Of a stretch of 64,000 nucleotides of DNA, positions 44,093-56,226 are shown piece after piece; position 1 is the stretch's first letter; every line of letters begins with the position of its first letter. Under the pieces are notes generated by a model. The model was not told where the DNA came from. It was given only the letters and a program-made list of their open reading frames with translations, and made no database searches. The stretch lies in assembly GCA_930367215.1 (NCBI GenBank), contig OV884059.1, positions 49,074,957-49,138,956 of the forward strand. The letters are read 5' to 3'. A program made the translations under genes and the position numbers. This DNA comes from Pollenia angustigena. Lineage: Eukaryota > Arthropoda > Insecta > Diptera > Polleniidae.

Positions 44093-45283
44093 GTGAGGGC
44101 CAATAATATTGAAAAGGTCATTTTAACTAATAAAAAGGCCCCACTTGAGAGAAGAACTGAAGAGTTTTACAAGAGCAAGAGGGATGAACTGGTGAAGTTA
44201 TGGCAAGGCTTTGAAAAGGTAGAGAACACCATCCGAAGGGATCCAACTCAAAACAAAGAAGTTCCATACATAGTCAGAAACTTCTATCAGACAGTCGGAG
44301 AGATGTACAATGTGGCAATAGAAAGCGTTAAAGATCAAATCGACAAGCTAAATAAGAAGCCACCTCCAGCCATAAAGGAAAGGACAACTTTACCTATTCA
44401 GCACGTCAGTGAAGATGAATCGACAAAGGGACTAGCAAGAAGAGTAATAGCACGCAAGACAGCACTTTCTCGCCTGCTGCAGGGTTTATCGTCACTGGAA
44501 GAAGTTCATCCCCATTAATTTTACAAAATTAAATCAGACACAATGAGAAGTCTATGGACTCAAATTCAAGAGCTATACGATGAGATATGGCAAAAGACAG
44601 AAGACCCATCAAGGTTGGGTCTAGAACAAAGCAAATTCGATAATTTAGAAGACTTGGTACAACACTGCTTGATACAACTAACAGTATTAGCAGAAAAACA
44701 GCACAAAGTTGTAACCGGCACACCTTTGGATGGAAGTAGCGTAGCAATCAGCAGTTCGTTGCCATTGCCAAAAGTCACGATACCTCACTTTAATGGAGAT
44801 TACGCAAATTGGCGCCAGTTTTATGAACTTTTCATCGAGATGGTGGATAAACAACCCCTTCCTAACGTGCAAAAAATGTGGTACTTAAAAAACACTCTTT
44901 CAGGAGAAGCAGGAAAGCTCATAAGCCACTTAGCATTATCTGAAGAAAACTACAAAGCGGCATGGATGCTATTGCAAGAGCGTTATAATAATAAACGTGT
45001 TCTAGTGGCTACATTAGTAGAAAAGATCCTTAGTCAACCAAAAGGTGCAAGTTCTACGTATTCAATTAAAACTCTGCATGATACAACAAAAGAATGTTTG
45101 TTGGCATTGAACAATTTAGATATCGACACGTCTGCTTGGGATGCCATTATCGTACAACTAATGATGAAGAAACTTGATTACAACCTCTACGTTCGCTTTA
45201 TACAGTTGTTAGCCAAGCCGAAAGAAGTGCCAACTGTTAAGGAATTTCTCTTATTTCTTTGCGCAAAAAGAAAGATCGAATAG
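44093..45283 (+). pseudogene. gag: BEL gag, one in-frame stop
   Basis: One frame from about 44093 to TAG 45283, broken only by TAA at 44516-44518; the codons on both sides are in register. After the stop come LPKVTIPHFNGDYANWRQFY and LKNTLSGEAGKLISHLALSE, the DUF1759 gag signature of BEL/Pao elements. The N-terminal third is charged and helical-looking. The frame changes by -1 near 45259-45283 into the zinc-knuckle/protease frame. Whether this was a programmed slip or decay is unclear; the A-tract GCGCAAAAAGAAAG is not a canonical slippery site. Confidence 0.85.
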
Positions 45284-47139
45284 TCATCAAAAAACCGAAC
45301 AGAGCTGTTACGTCAGTAACATCAATGCAGAACGACAACTGTAAACTCTGCAACAATGGCAGACACCTTATTTATCAATGTAAGCGTTTCTTGGCAATGG
45401 CAGAATCGGAAAGATTGAAGTGGATACAACAACAAAAATGGTGCGTGAATTGTTTTAAGACTGATCACATGGCCAAGGCTTGTACTCATGGTTGTTGCAA
45501 GAAATGTAACAATAAACACAACACGTTGCTACACTTACCTAAGGGACATATGGGTACACGAACAACCACAACATCATCTGATCAAGTTGAAACTGCAAGG
45601 CCCACCACACAGGCTCCAGTTAACGCAGTTGCAGTCTCCTCAGCTTCAGTAAATTCATCAACAAAAGACAATAACTACGTCATGTTAGCCACAGCAAAGG
45701 TCATAATCAAAGCAGCAAACGGAATGTCAAAGGAGTTCAGAGCTGTACTAGATTCAGGCTCACATGTCAATATTGTAACTGAACGGCTCATCAGGAAATT
45801 ATCACTAGCAAAAACAGAATCTTCTTTGTGCATCGACGGAGTTGGAACAATTCAAAGGAAGGCATCACATCGTGCAACTATGGAAATGATGTCCATAAAT
45901 AGTGACTTTTCGACAACATTGGAAGCCTTCGTCCTGCCAACTATTATTCCTGCTCAACCAAGTAGTACCATCGACATTGCTGCCTGGAAAATTCCAAACA
46001 ATATTCGCCTGGCAGACCCCAAGTTCCACTTGCAGGGGAATATAGATATCCTTCTCGGTGCAGAATTTTACGTCAGCCTTACACAGCCTGGAACAATCAA
46101 GCTAGGTGACAATAATCCAGTACTTCAAAATACCTCGCTCGGCTGGATTGTAGGCGGTTCAATCAAACACACCAAGGTTCTTTCGTCCGAACCCTTGACA
46201 TGTGCTATATTTGGTAGTGAATCGTCCTTAGAGCAAGCAATTGAGAAGCTATGGAAGCTTGATGACATTGAGTCAAGCGAGAAAATTTTATCTCCAGCAG
46301 AAAAACTCTGTGAAGAACATTTCAAGTTGCATGTGCAAAACAATGTAAACGGACGTTTTGTAGTGAGCCTTCCATTCAAGGAAACCCCAGTTGCACTAGG
46401 CAAGTCGTACCAGATGGCTTACAATAGATTCATCAGTCTAGAGCAACGGCTTCAGAAAAATGAAGACATTAGAGTTCAATATGTTCAATTCATGAAGGAG
46501 TATGAACAGTTAGGCCATATGGAAAAGGTAAAGATTGATACTATACCAAACCCAAAATATTTTATCCCACATCATTGTGTGCTAAAACCCGACAGCACTA
46601 CAACAAGACTCAGAGTGGTCTTCGATGCATCTGCAGAGACTTCGACAGGACTTTCCCTCAATGATATTATGTATGCCGGGCCTACAGTCCAAAGTGAGCT
46701 CTTCTCCATTTTACTTCGCTTCCGAATGCCAAAATTCGTTTTTACAGCTGACAATGAGAAAATGTACAGGCAAATATTAATCAATCCAGACAATTATCAA
46801 TACCAGTTGATAATTTGGAGAGAAACTCCATCATCATCAATTAGATATTACAGGTTCACTACCGTGACCTACGGAACACGGGCAGCTCCATACTTAGCCA
46901 CAAAATGTCTGCAACGAATTGCTGAAGAAAATGCAGATCGCTATCCACTTGGGGCACGAATGCTGAAAGAAAACTTCTATGTGGACGATGGTCTGGGTGG
47001 ATCAGATAGTTTGAAGGTAACTCTGGAAACACAAAAGGAACTAATAACAATTCTGGACAAGCACGGTTTCAGACTAAGGAAATGGTGTTCCAACAGTCCG
47101 AAGTTATTAAAAGATATACCTAAATTTGGATCTCAGTGA
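45259..47139 (+). pseudogene. pol: BEL pol: zinc knuckles, protease, reverse transcriptase
   Basis: Open for 626 codons. Cys-rich motifs (CKLCNNGRHLIYQC, WCVNCFKTDHMAKAC, CCKKCNNKHN) at residues 28-88, then an aspartic protease site VLDSGSHVNIV at about 163-173 (DUF1758 type). The Pao-type RT has VVFDASAETSTGLSLND, FTADNEKMYRQI (ADIEKMY is usual, so the Ile to Asn may be a mutation) and the catalytic YVDDGLGG near 575. The frame ends at TGA 47137-47139, where RNase H should follow in another frame. Confidence 0.88.
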
Positions 47140-48230
47140 CAACACTAACAAACCAATCAAAACACTGGGATTATATTGGGTGCCTCAGACCTACCAGTTT
47201 TGCATCAGGGTAAACCTCACTTAATATTCAACATTTTCAAAACGTACAGTAACGTCAGAACTCGCAAAACTATTTGACCCTCTTGGTCTCCTAGCACCTG
47301 TCGTTGTCCAGGCAAAGATTTTCATCCAGCAATTGTGGCAGCACACCTTAGACTGGGATGAACCATTGTCTCAGGATCTCCGCACGGTGTGGAACGACTT
47401 CCGCGATGACTTGAAGACATTAGAAAATTTCAAAATAAGAAGGCACATATTTTTTGATGAAGTTCCTGTCACAACGCAGCTTCATGTATTCGCAGACGCC
47501 TCTGAAAAGGCGTTCGGTGCAGCGGCCTACATTCGTGCAACTCTAAAGGATGGAAGAGTGTCTGTCCGCCTGTTATGTGCAAAATCACGAGTGGCCCCTC
47601 TAAAACAACAAACACTACCTAGGTTAGAGTTATGTGCTGCAGTTGTCGCAGCGCAGCTCGCCCATAAGGTGCAACCGTAAAAATCACCAGACATTCCTAT
47701 GGACTAACTCCGAGATTGTCCTATCTTGGATTAACTCACAGTCATCGTCATATAAAACATTTGTTGCAAACAGAGTATCCACAATACAGTCTCTGACACT
47801 AGCAGGACAGTGGCGTCATGTAAAATCAAAAGATAATCCCGCTGACGTCTTATCCCGCGGACTTCAACCATCCAAGCTACCTACAAATGGATTATGGTTC
47901 CATGGGCCAATGTTTCTTCATGGAAACGAGTCGTTATGGCCATCAAGATTCGCACCTCAACCACTTAAGGCAGACAACCCTGAACTGAAAAAGGTTGTTA
48001 TGGCTACAACGATAACACAGAACGACGATCTGATATACACAATTAACCATAAAAACTCGTTTGGAACATTGCAAAGAATTATGGCATACGTTATACGATT
48101 CACAAGGAACACGAGAATACCTGCTCGAGACAGACCAACACATATATCACTTACCCCAAAGGAGCTAGACGATTCTCTGCATCTCATTGTGCTATATAAT
48201 TTTTGGATTTTGCAGAAGAAATAAGGCAAC
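47140..48230 (+). pseudogene. pol: BEL pol: RNase H region in two frames
   Basis: The Pao A17-like segment (ELAKLFDPLGLLAPVVVQAK) leads into RNase H (LHVFADASEKAFGAAAYIR, LPRLELCAA) up to 47680. A frameshift near 47675 moves the reading to SEIVLSWINSQ, HVKSKDNPADVLSRG, then PKELDDSLHLIV. Removal of RNA from the RNA/DNA hybrid would be its role. At least two frame breaks. Confidence 0.8.
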
Positions 48231-49515
48231 TACAAAGGAATCAGACAATTGACAAAAAAAGCCCACTTAATAGCCTCTCACCAATTTTGGATAAGGAAGG
48301 TGTTATTCGAGTAGGAGGACGGCTAAAAAATTCCGAGTTGCCGCCAGACACAATGCATCCTATGATCTTACCATATAACGATTCCTTGGCAAAGGCATGA
48401 TACATCAAAACAATAAACACTGCGGCCCACAAGCTCTTCTAACCATAGTGCGACAACGGTTTGGCCAATAAAAGGGAAAATCACCGCTCGTTCAGTCGTT
48501 CAAAAATGTATCAGATGCACTCGAGCGCGACCACAACTGCATCAACAAATCATGGGCAACTTACCACAACCAAGAGAAGTGCCTGCTCGACCATTTATCA
48601 ACTCCAGTGTGGAATATTGTGGTCCATTTTGGATACACTACAAGATTAGGGGCAAAAAGCCAACCAAGGCTTACATAGCCGTATTTTGCTGTTTTGCCAC
48701 CAAGGCAGTTCATCTAGAATTGGTGTCTGATCTGTCAACAGAGTCATTCATTGGGGCTCTGAAACGCTTTATAGCTCATCGTGGCCACTGCCAAAATATC
48801 TTTTGCGACAACGCGACAAATTTCGTCGGTGCCAAAAACCTGCTCGAACTGTCTGAAAGCATACACTCAGAAAAGGCGCAGGAAGCCATCTTTACTGCTT
48901 CAAGCGCTAAAGGTATATATTTTAGTTTCATCCCACCAAGAGCGCCCCACTTCGGCGGTTTATGGGAAGCAGCTGTAAAATCGGCAAAGCATATACTGGT
49001 ACGTAGCGTGTCAACCGAATCACTGACTTACGAAGAGTTGGAAACAACAATCATAGAAATTGAAGCCATATTAAACTCACGTCCGTTAACTCCGCTCTCA
49101 AACGACCCAGCTTGCCTAGAAGCGCTGACTCCTGGCCATTTTCTCATCGGTGAAGCTCTTACCTCACAAGTAGATAGCAGAGCAGAAAATCTTAAGGTCT
49201 CGGGCGTGTCGCATTGGAAACTTGTCTCTCAAATAAAACAACAGTTTTGGAAAAGATGGTCAACAGAATACCTGAGCGAGCTTCAACATCGCTATAAATG
49301 GAAATGCAAGTTCAGCAATTTTAAAAAAGGAGACATGGTAATTATTAAAGAAGACAACACTCCTATCATGAAATGGCCGTTAGGACGAGTAGTAAACACA
49401 TACCCCGGAGACGATGGAATCATCCGAGTTGTTGAGGTAAAAACTGCTTCTGGCCTGTTTAAACGTCCAATACATCGTCTTGCACCACTTCCTATCGACC
49501 ACCATGTAGAAGAAG
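48203..49515 (+). pseudogene. pol: BEL integrase
   Basis: Begins with the H2C2-type zinc-binding lead-in (VIRVGGRLKNSELPPDTMHP) that stops at TGA 48398-48400; the CIRCTR part is in a third frame. From 48552 the catalytic core is open: AVFCCFATKAVHLELVSDLS (first Asp), FCDNATNFVGA (second Asp) and ELETTIIEIEAILNSRPLTP (Glu). HFGGLWEAAVKSAK and the DUF5641-like tail (KKGDMVIIKEDNTPIMKWPL) follow. It would insert the cDNA with a 5-bp stagger, matching the observed duplication. Confidence 0.85.
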
Positions 49516-51398
49516 AAAATGAAACTCAAACCGATCCATCAGAGAATACAAATACAGAACCTAAAAGCAAAAGGATACGGTTGTCAGAGAATAACTTAAT
49601 GTTGACATTGTTAACAACATTACTAGTACTTCCAATGATTCTGGGCGCTGGAATTAGTAATGAAAGGTTCGGCTCCAAATTGGGTATTCACTTTGAAAAG
49701 ATAGCTACAACTTATGTAGCCACAAGTCAGTGGCATCTGGTTGTATATTACGATTTATCAACGTATTGGACTGATACAGCTATGTTAGCAAACGGCACTC
49801 GCCAGTTAGAACAGCTTTGTAAACGTATAGAACCAACTTTGTCATGTCTCAACACGATAAAACACCTCCAACACGTGGAAACTGATTTAAATTTAGACAA
49901 TAGGTTGCTCTACAAGTCGAGACAAAAAAGAGGTGCCATTGAATTTGTTGGAAATATCGCGCACTCATTATTTGGTATACTAGATTCCGAATACGCTGAA
50001 AAAATGTCGTCAACAATCACAAACCTGCAGTAAGACGATACATTTATGTTAAAGCTACTGAAGGATCAAACGTCGGTTATTAACTCAACCATGAACATTG
50101 TAAAAGAGGAACTGACAACTGCAAAATACAACTTTGATAATCTCCATGCTCAAATTAACAAGATAAGCAAAAATGAAGAAATGATAAACGATGAGTTATA
50201 TCAGATCAAACAAGTCCAATTGTTTAACTCAGGAATTATGCAACTTTCACTCATTGCCAACCAGTTACAGAAAATGCAAACACATATCTTAGATGCTCTG
50301 ACAGATACCCATCACGGGAGAATACATCCATTATTGTTAACTCCAACCCAGTTAGAGGCTGAAATAAGGCAGATAAAAACACATATGCCTCAAGAGTTAG
50401 AATTGCCTGTACCCGAAGATGATTTGTTAGATCTATATAAATTAATGACGATAAGAGGAGGTATCACTCAGGAACATGTTGTGTTTAGCATAACCCTGCC
50501 ACTAATAGACCACACAAAATTTGAACTGTACAACTTAATCCCCATTCCGAACGTGATAAACGAGACAATGATAGTTATCGAAACATGCAGTTCCATGCTG
50601 GCAATAAACACTATTCACGAACGTTACTTTCCTGTATCACATGATCAACTTAAAACTTGCGATGTCCTCAGCCAGGACATGTTTATATGCCACAACATAC
50701 AACTGCAACACAGCGTTGGATCAGAAAAGTGTTCATGCGAAATCAATTTGTTCAAGAACGTCACTATGCAACATTGTCATTTGAAGAATCTCTCAGCAAA
50801 TATAACTTGGGTACCCCTGACTCATAAAAACCAATGGATATACGCAACGGTGTCAGCTACGCAAGCAACAGCAGTTTGCGCTAAAGAAATTATACCGCTA
50901 TACCTAGAGGGTTCTGGATTATTAACCATTAAGCCTGATTGCATTCTTAAACACAATTTCATCCATGTGTCAGGCCAACACTTAATATCAACCACGTTCA
51001 CATCATCCTACACAAGTCTGGGAGATATCTCAGAATTGTCACCTAAATCGTTCACAAAACCTCAACTCAACAAACCTACCAATTACTCGTCAACACCTGA
51101 CCAACTTGCCCGGCAGCTTACCAAATTAAAAACAATGGAGCACAAGCTAGAACAAATAAAGACTTCAGAATCTGAACATCATTCTAAGTCAAAACATGAT
51201 ATAATAGTTTCGTACTCTGCGCTCGTCATCAGCGCAGTAGCCATCATAGCCATACTATGGAAGGCCATGTTACGTAAAAGGGTCAGCATGATACACACAA
51301 ATAAGGTACCCGAATATGAATCACCCAACCAACACACAGCATCACACGAAGCCGAAACCACGCCCGTACCAACTCCACGCTTTACCATGCAAATTTGA
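49516..51398 (+). pseudogene. env: BEL env-like membrane protein, one in-frame stop
   Basis: In frame with integrase and fused to it in this copy. A hydrophobic leader lies near 49596-49635. A furin-like site followed by a hydrophobic stretch (RQKR then GAIEFVGNIAHSLFG) lies near 49915-49975, the layout of F-type fusion proteins in errantiviruses and roo-like BEL elements. A TAA at 50031-50033 interrupts the frame; reading resumes in register with a coiled-coil-like segment, a Cys-rich ectodomain part and one membrane anchor near 51200-51270. Broken by the stop. Confidence 0.8.
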
Positions 51399-51529
51399 AG
51401 TATCGATGACCAGATGAGCAAGCGTGAGAATGAACTTTGAATCATGTTCAACGCGGCCGTGATTTGTATAAATCTGAACCCTAGCTGCACTGACTCTACT
51501 ATTTGAACGGTGTTCAACGCGGTGGAGAA
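51399..51529 (+). promoter_or_regulatory. BEL 3' leader with polypurine tract
   Basis: GGTGGAGAA (51521-51529) sits directly before the right LTR, where a polypurine tract primes plus-strand DNA. Two copies of TTGAA-type 'tgttcaacgcgg' words precede it (near 51447 and 51511). Confidence 0.6.
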
Positions 51530-52035
51530 TGTTAACAAACATACATGTATAAATTTTATTATTTTATTGTATAACTAAGAACTCACTTCCGTACATGTAT
51601 TTTTATTCTGTTGACATAATTTTAGTGCATTAACTTTGCTTGCATAATATTTAGTTTAAATTTTATTTATTCTTTTGTAAAATGCATACATCGCAATTTC
51701 AAGTTCATTAACCGTTTTGTTTATTAATTTTTGTTTTTTATTTACACCATTAATAATTAGGTCATTCATTTTTAAGCATTTTTATTTCCTCATTTATTTG
51801 TTATTATTTTAAGCTAAGCATTTTATTATTAGTTAATTTTAATATAAAAGAAAGTAGTAAATAAAGATTTTTTAGTCGTGTTTTAGTAATCATATTTGTG
51901 TTTTCTTTAATACGGCTTCCTTCAGGTTTCAAGTGCTTGTAAGGAAAAACATTAAAAGTTAGCGCCAATCCGAATTTATTTGTTTAGATTGAATCACGCT
52001 AACGATCATTTTAAGATACGTTTGATACACAAATA
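51530..52035 (+). repeat. BEL right LTR
   Basis: 506 bp, TGTTAACAAACATACATG to GATACACAAATA (the terminal CA has become TA). Followed by AGGCT, the second copy of the target duplication. Confidence 0.9.
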
Positions 52036-54979
52036 AGGCTTAAGTTCATGAAATTTAATTTTTCATTAAATTATTTTTATGAAGAAAGGAATTTTACAAC
52101 ATGAAAATTAATTAAAATTGTTATTCATAATCTTTCATTCTTGACGTGGCTGGGGCTCGCACCCCGGCCGGCAGGTTACCATGACATGTTTCGATTGCAA
52201 CCACTCAATCTCCTCAGATGGATTTGCCGTCATACACTCGCAGCCATCGACGACTGCTGACGTCAAAAGTCAAACATCAATCCTTAAACCAAATTGTATT
52301 CTAACATTTGGTAGATCGAAATTTGCTTTACTGAATGATTATCCATTTTAATTGATTTTACATGTTTTTTCCTTACTTCTGTTTTTCGTACTTTTGTCAA
52401 GAATTTTTCTTGAAGTCCAAGTACATTTTTTGTTTTTTCATTTTGTCTTTTTCTTTTCTGTTGACCTTTTTCAGCACAACTTGAAGGACAAATGTACACA
52501 TAGAGCTCGTGCCTTAGCTTTAACAATAATTAGTATTGTGGTTATTTTGTTTAACTATTTATGGTTTTTAATCCAAATTTTTAATATTTTTAATTAGGCA
52601 TAAGCTCATGAAATTTAATTTTTCATTAAATTATTTTTATGAAGAAAGGAATTTTACAACATGAAAATTAATTAAAATTGTTACTGATAATCTTTCATTC
52701 TTGACGTGGTTGGGGCTCGAACTCCGGCCGGCAGGTTACCATGACATGTTTCGATTGCAACCACTCAATCTCCTCAGATGGATTTGCCGTCTTACACTCG
52801 CAGCCATCGACGACTGCTGACGTCAATAGTCAAACATCAATCCTTAAACCAAATTGTATTTAACATTTGGTAGATCGAAATTTGCTTTCCTGAATGATTA
52901 TCCATTTTAATTGATTTTACATGATTTTTCCTTACTTCTGTTTTTCGTACTTTTGTCAAGAATTTTTCTTGAAGTCCAAGTACATGTTTTGTTTTTTCAT
53001 TTTGTCTTTTTCTTTTCTGTTGACCTTTTTCAGCACAACTTGAAGGACAAATGTACACACAGAGCTCGTGCCTTAGCTTTAACAATAATTAGTATTGTGG
53101 TTATTTTGTTGAACTATTTATGGTTTTTAATCCAAATTGTTAATATTTTTAATTAGGCTTAAGGTCATGAAATTTAATTTTTCATTAAATTATTTTTATG
53201 AAGAAAGGAATTTTACAACATGATAATTAATTAAAATTGTTATTGATAATCTTTCATTCTTGACGTGGCTGGGGCTCGAACCCCGGCCGGCAGGTTACCA
53301 TGACATGTTTCGATTGCAACCACTCAATCTCCTCAGATGGATTTGCCGTCTTACACTCGCAGCCATCGACGACTGCTGACGTCATAGTCAAACATCAATC
53401 CTTAAACCAAATTGTATTCTAACATTTGGTAGATCGAAATTTGCTTTCCTGAATGATTATCCATTTTAATTGATTTTACATGTTTTTTCCTTACTTCTGT
53501 TTTTCGTACTTTTGTCAAGAATTTTTCTTGAAGTCCAAGTACATTTTTTGTTTTTTCATTTTGTCTTTTTCTTTTCTGTTGACCTTTTTCAGCACAACTT
53601 GAAGGACAAATGTACACATAGAGCTTTAACAATAATTAGTATTGTGGTTATTTTGTTGAACTATTTATGGTTTTTAATCCAAATTTTTAATATTTTTAAT
53701 TAGGCTTAAGTTCATGAAATTTAATTTTTCATTAAATTATTTTTATAAAGAAAGGAATTTTACAACATGAAAATTAATTAAAATTGTTATTGATAATCTT
53801 TCATTCTTGACGTGGCTGGGGCTCGAACCCCGGCCGGCAGGTTACCATGACTTGTTTCGATTGCAACCACTCAATCTCCTCAGATGGATTTGCCGTCTTA
53901 CACTCGCAGCCATCGACGACTGCTGACGTCAATAGTCAAACATCAATCCTTAAACCAAATTGTATTCTAACATTTGGTAGATCGAAATTTGCTTTCCTGA
54001 ATGATTATCCATTTTAATTGATTTTACATGTTTTTTCCTTACTTCTGTTTTTCGTACTTTCGTCAAGAATTGTTCTTGAAGTCCAAGAACATTTTTTGTT
54101 TTTTCATTTTGTCTTTTTGTTTTCTGTTGACCTTTTTCAGAACAACTTGAAGGACAAATGTACACATAGAGCTCGTGCCTTAGCTTTAACAATAATTAGT
54201 ATTGTAGTTATTTTGTTGAACTATTTATGGTTTTTAATCCAAATTTTTAATATTTTTAATTAAGCTTAAGTTCATGAAATTAAATTTTTCATTAAATTAT
54301 TTTTATGAAGAAAGGAATTTTACAACATGAAAATTAATTAAAATTTTTATTAATAATCTTTCATTCTTGACGTGGCTGGGGCTCGAACCCCGGCCGGCCG
54401 GTTACCATGACATGTTTCGATTGCAACCACTCAATCTCCTCAGATGGATTTGCCGTCTTACACTCGCAGCCATCGACGACTGCTGACGTCAATAGTCAAA
54501 CATGAATCCTTAAACCAAATTGTATTCCAACATTTGGTAGATCGAAATTTGCTTTCCTAAATGATTATCCATTTTCATTGATTTTACATGTTTTTTCCTT
54601 ACTTCTGTTTTTCGTACTTTTGTCAAGAATTTTTCTTGAAGTCCAAGTACATGTTTTGTTTTTTCATTTTGTCTTTTTCTTTTCTGTTGACCTTTTTCAG
54701 CACAACTTGAAGGACAAATGTACACATAGAGCTCGTGCCTTAGCTTTAACAATAATTAGTATTGTGGTTATTTTGTTGAACCATTTATGGTTTTAAATCC
54801 AAATTTTTAATATTTTTAATTAGGCTTAAGTTCATGAAATTTAATTTTTCATTAAATTATTTTTATGAAGAAAGGAATTTTACAACATGAAAATTAATTA
54901 AAATTGTTATTGATAATCTTTCATTCTTGACGTGGCTGGGGCTCAAACCCCGGCCGGCAGGTTACCATGACATGTTTCG
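52036..54979 (-). repeat. 560-bp satellite array, direct part (five units plus a partial)
   Basis: Units start AGGCWTAAG at 52036, 52596, 53155, 53702, 54262 and 54822, giving spacings of 560, 559, 547, 560 and 560. The short unit lacks CTCGTGCCTTAG. Units are nearly identical. Each has, on the minus strand, an A-box-like GATTGAGTGGTT and a B-box-like GGGGTTCGAGCCCC about 40 bases apart. Two opposed open frames of about 80 codons recur in every unit; both are repeat translations. The last copy breaks off at TGTTTCGA (54979). Confidence 0.92.
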
Positions 54980-55958
54980 AAAAACAGAAGTAAAGGAAGA
55001 ACATGTAAAATAAATTTAATATAGATAATCATTCAAAGCAAATTTCGATCTACCAAAGGTTAAATACAATTTGGTTTAAGGATTGATGTTTGACTATTGA
55101 CGTCAACAGTCGTCGATGGCTGCGAGTGTAAGACGGCAAATCCATCTGAGGAGATTGAGTGGTTGCAATCGAAATATGTCATGGTAACCTGCCGGCCGGG
55201 GTTCGAGCCCCAGCCACGTCAAGAATGAAAGATTATCAATAACAATTTTACTTAATTTTCATGTTGTAAAATTCATTTCTTCATAAAAATAATTTAATGA
55301 AAAATTAAATTTCATGAACTTAAGTCTAATTAAAAATATTAAAAATTTGGATTAAAAACCATAAATAGTTCAACAAAATAACTACAATACCAATTATTGT
55401 TAAAGCTAAGGCACGAGCTCTATGTGTACATTTGCCCTTCAAGCTGTGCTGAAAAAGGTCAACAGAAAAGAAAAAGACAAAATGAAAAAACAAAAAATGT
55501 ACTTGGACTTCAAAAAAAATTCTTGACAAAAGTACGAAAAACAGAAGTAAGGAAAAAAACACGTGAAATCAATTAAAATGGATAATCATTCAGGAAAGCA
55601 AATTTCGATCTACCAAATGTTAGAATACAATTTGGTTTAAGGATTGATGTTTGTCTATTAACGTCAGCAGTCGTCGATGGCTGCGAGTGTAAGACGGCAA
55701 ATCCATCTGAGGAGATTGAGTGGTTGCAATCGAAACATGTCATGGTAACCTGCCGGCCGGGGTTCGAGCCCCAGCCACGTCAAGAATGAAAGATTATCAA
55801 TAACAATTTTACTTAATTTTCATGTTGTAAAATTCCTTTCTTCATAAAAATAATTTAATGAAAAATTAAATTTCATGAACTTAACCCTAATTAAAAATAT
55901 TAAAAATTTGGATTAAAAACCATAAATAGTTCAACAAAATAACCACAATACTAATTAT
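54980..55958 (+). repeat. 560-bp satellite array, inverted part (about 1.7 units)
   Basis: Orientation flips at AAAACAGAAGTAAAGGAAG (about 54980). The array then runs as reverse-complement units to 55958. The tRNA-like boxes are on the plus strand here: GATTGAGTGGTT and GGGTTCGAGCCCC near 55153 and 55199, and again near 55714 and 55760. The first inverted unit is a bit more diverged (GAAATATGTC). Confidence 0.9.
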
Positions 55959-56223
55959 AAATATTAAATTATTAACATTTTTTACATACACAAAATACTG
56001 TTTTAATACCATTTAAATCACGGGGTACCTTTTCTGCACAACGGTCACCATTTCAACATTTTTGATTCCCATCACTGTGTGTTTTGTTTTATGTATACTA
56101 TTGCTTTTTGTTTATGTATGGGAAAACATATGACACGTTTTTAAACGTGCTATAAGTGCACCAACGTGCTTACAGTACGGTGCAGTACATTACGGGTACA
56201 GCAATGTTCGCATAACTGAGCCT
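55959..56223. other. right arm of the 15-kb TIR element
   Basis: Non-coding. Reverse-complemented, it resembles the left arm: TTAAATGGTATYAAAAC and the outer 30 bases match. It ends at the TAA duplication. Confidence 0.6.
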
Positions 56224-56226
56224 TAA

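Larger units (their letters stand above)
42560..52035 (+). mobile_element. BEL/Pao retroelement with env, 9.5 kb, three LTR copies
   Basis: Flanked by AGGCT (42555-42559, 52036-52040), a 5-bp duplication as BEL/Pao integrases make. Order: LTR, LTR (truncated start), primer-site region, 56-bp repeats, gag, protease-RT-RNase H-integrase, env, polypurine tract, LTR. The 5' end therefore carries two LTRs in tandem. About a dozen differences separate the outer LTRs by eye, and the coding region has several stops and frame breaks, so it is inactive. It is inserted inside a satellite unit. Confidence 0.9.
41272..56223. mobile_element. 15-kb TIR element carrying a satellite array and a BEL insertion
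   Basis: The ends AGGCTCAGTTAGGCGAAC (left) and, inward from the right, AGGCTCAGTTATGCGAAC match, and similarity continues to GCTGTACC. TAA lies at both edges (41269-41271, 56224-56226). The interior is non-coding except for inserted elements: an array of 560-bp units, direct on the left and inverted on the right, so the arms are long composite inverted repeats, as in foldback-type elements. With the BEL removed it is about 5.5 kb. The TAA duplication suggests PIF/Harbinger-type mobilisation, unless the structure is a foldback relative. Confidence 0.8.

Noticed and set aside
45255..45285. Possible programmed -1 frameshift between BEL gag and pol
   Set aside because: The sequence A AAA AGA is not a canonical slippery heptamer and I see no obvious stem after it. 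The copy has other frame breaks, so decay explains it.
52352..54796. Recurring open frames of about 80 codons (MILHVFSLLLFF... on plus, and opposed minus frames)
   Set aside because: They recur with the 560-bp satellite unit, also at 17679 and 42311, and overlap on both strands. They are repeat translations without codon-level constraint visible.
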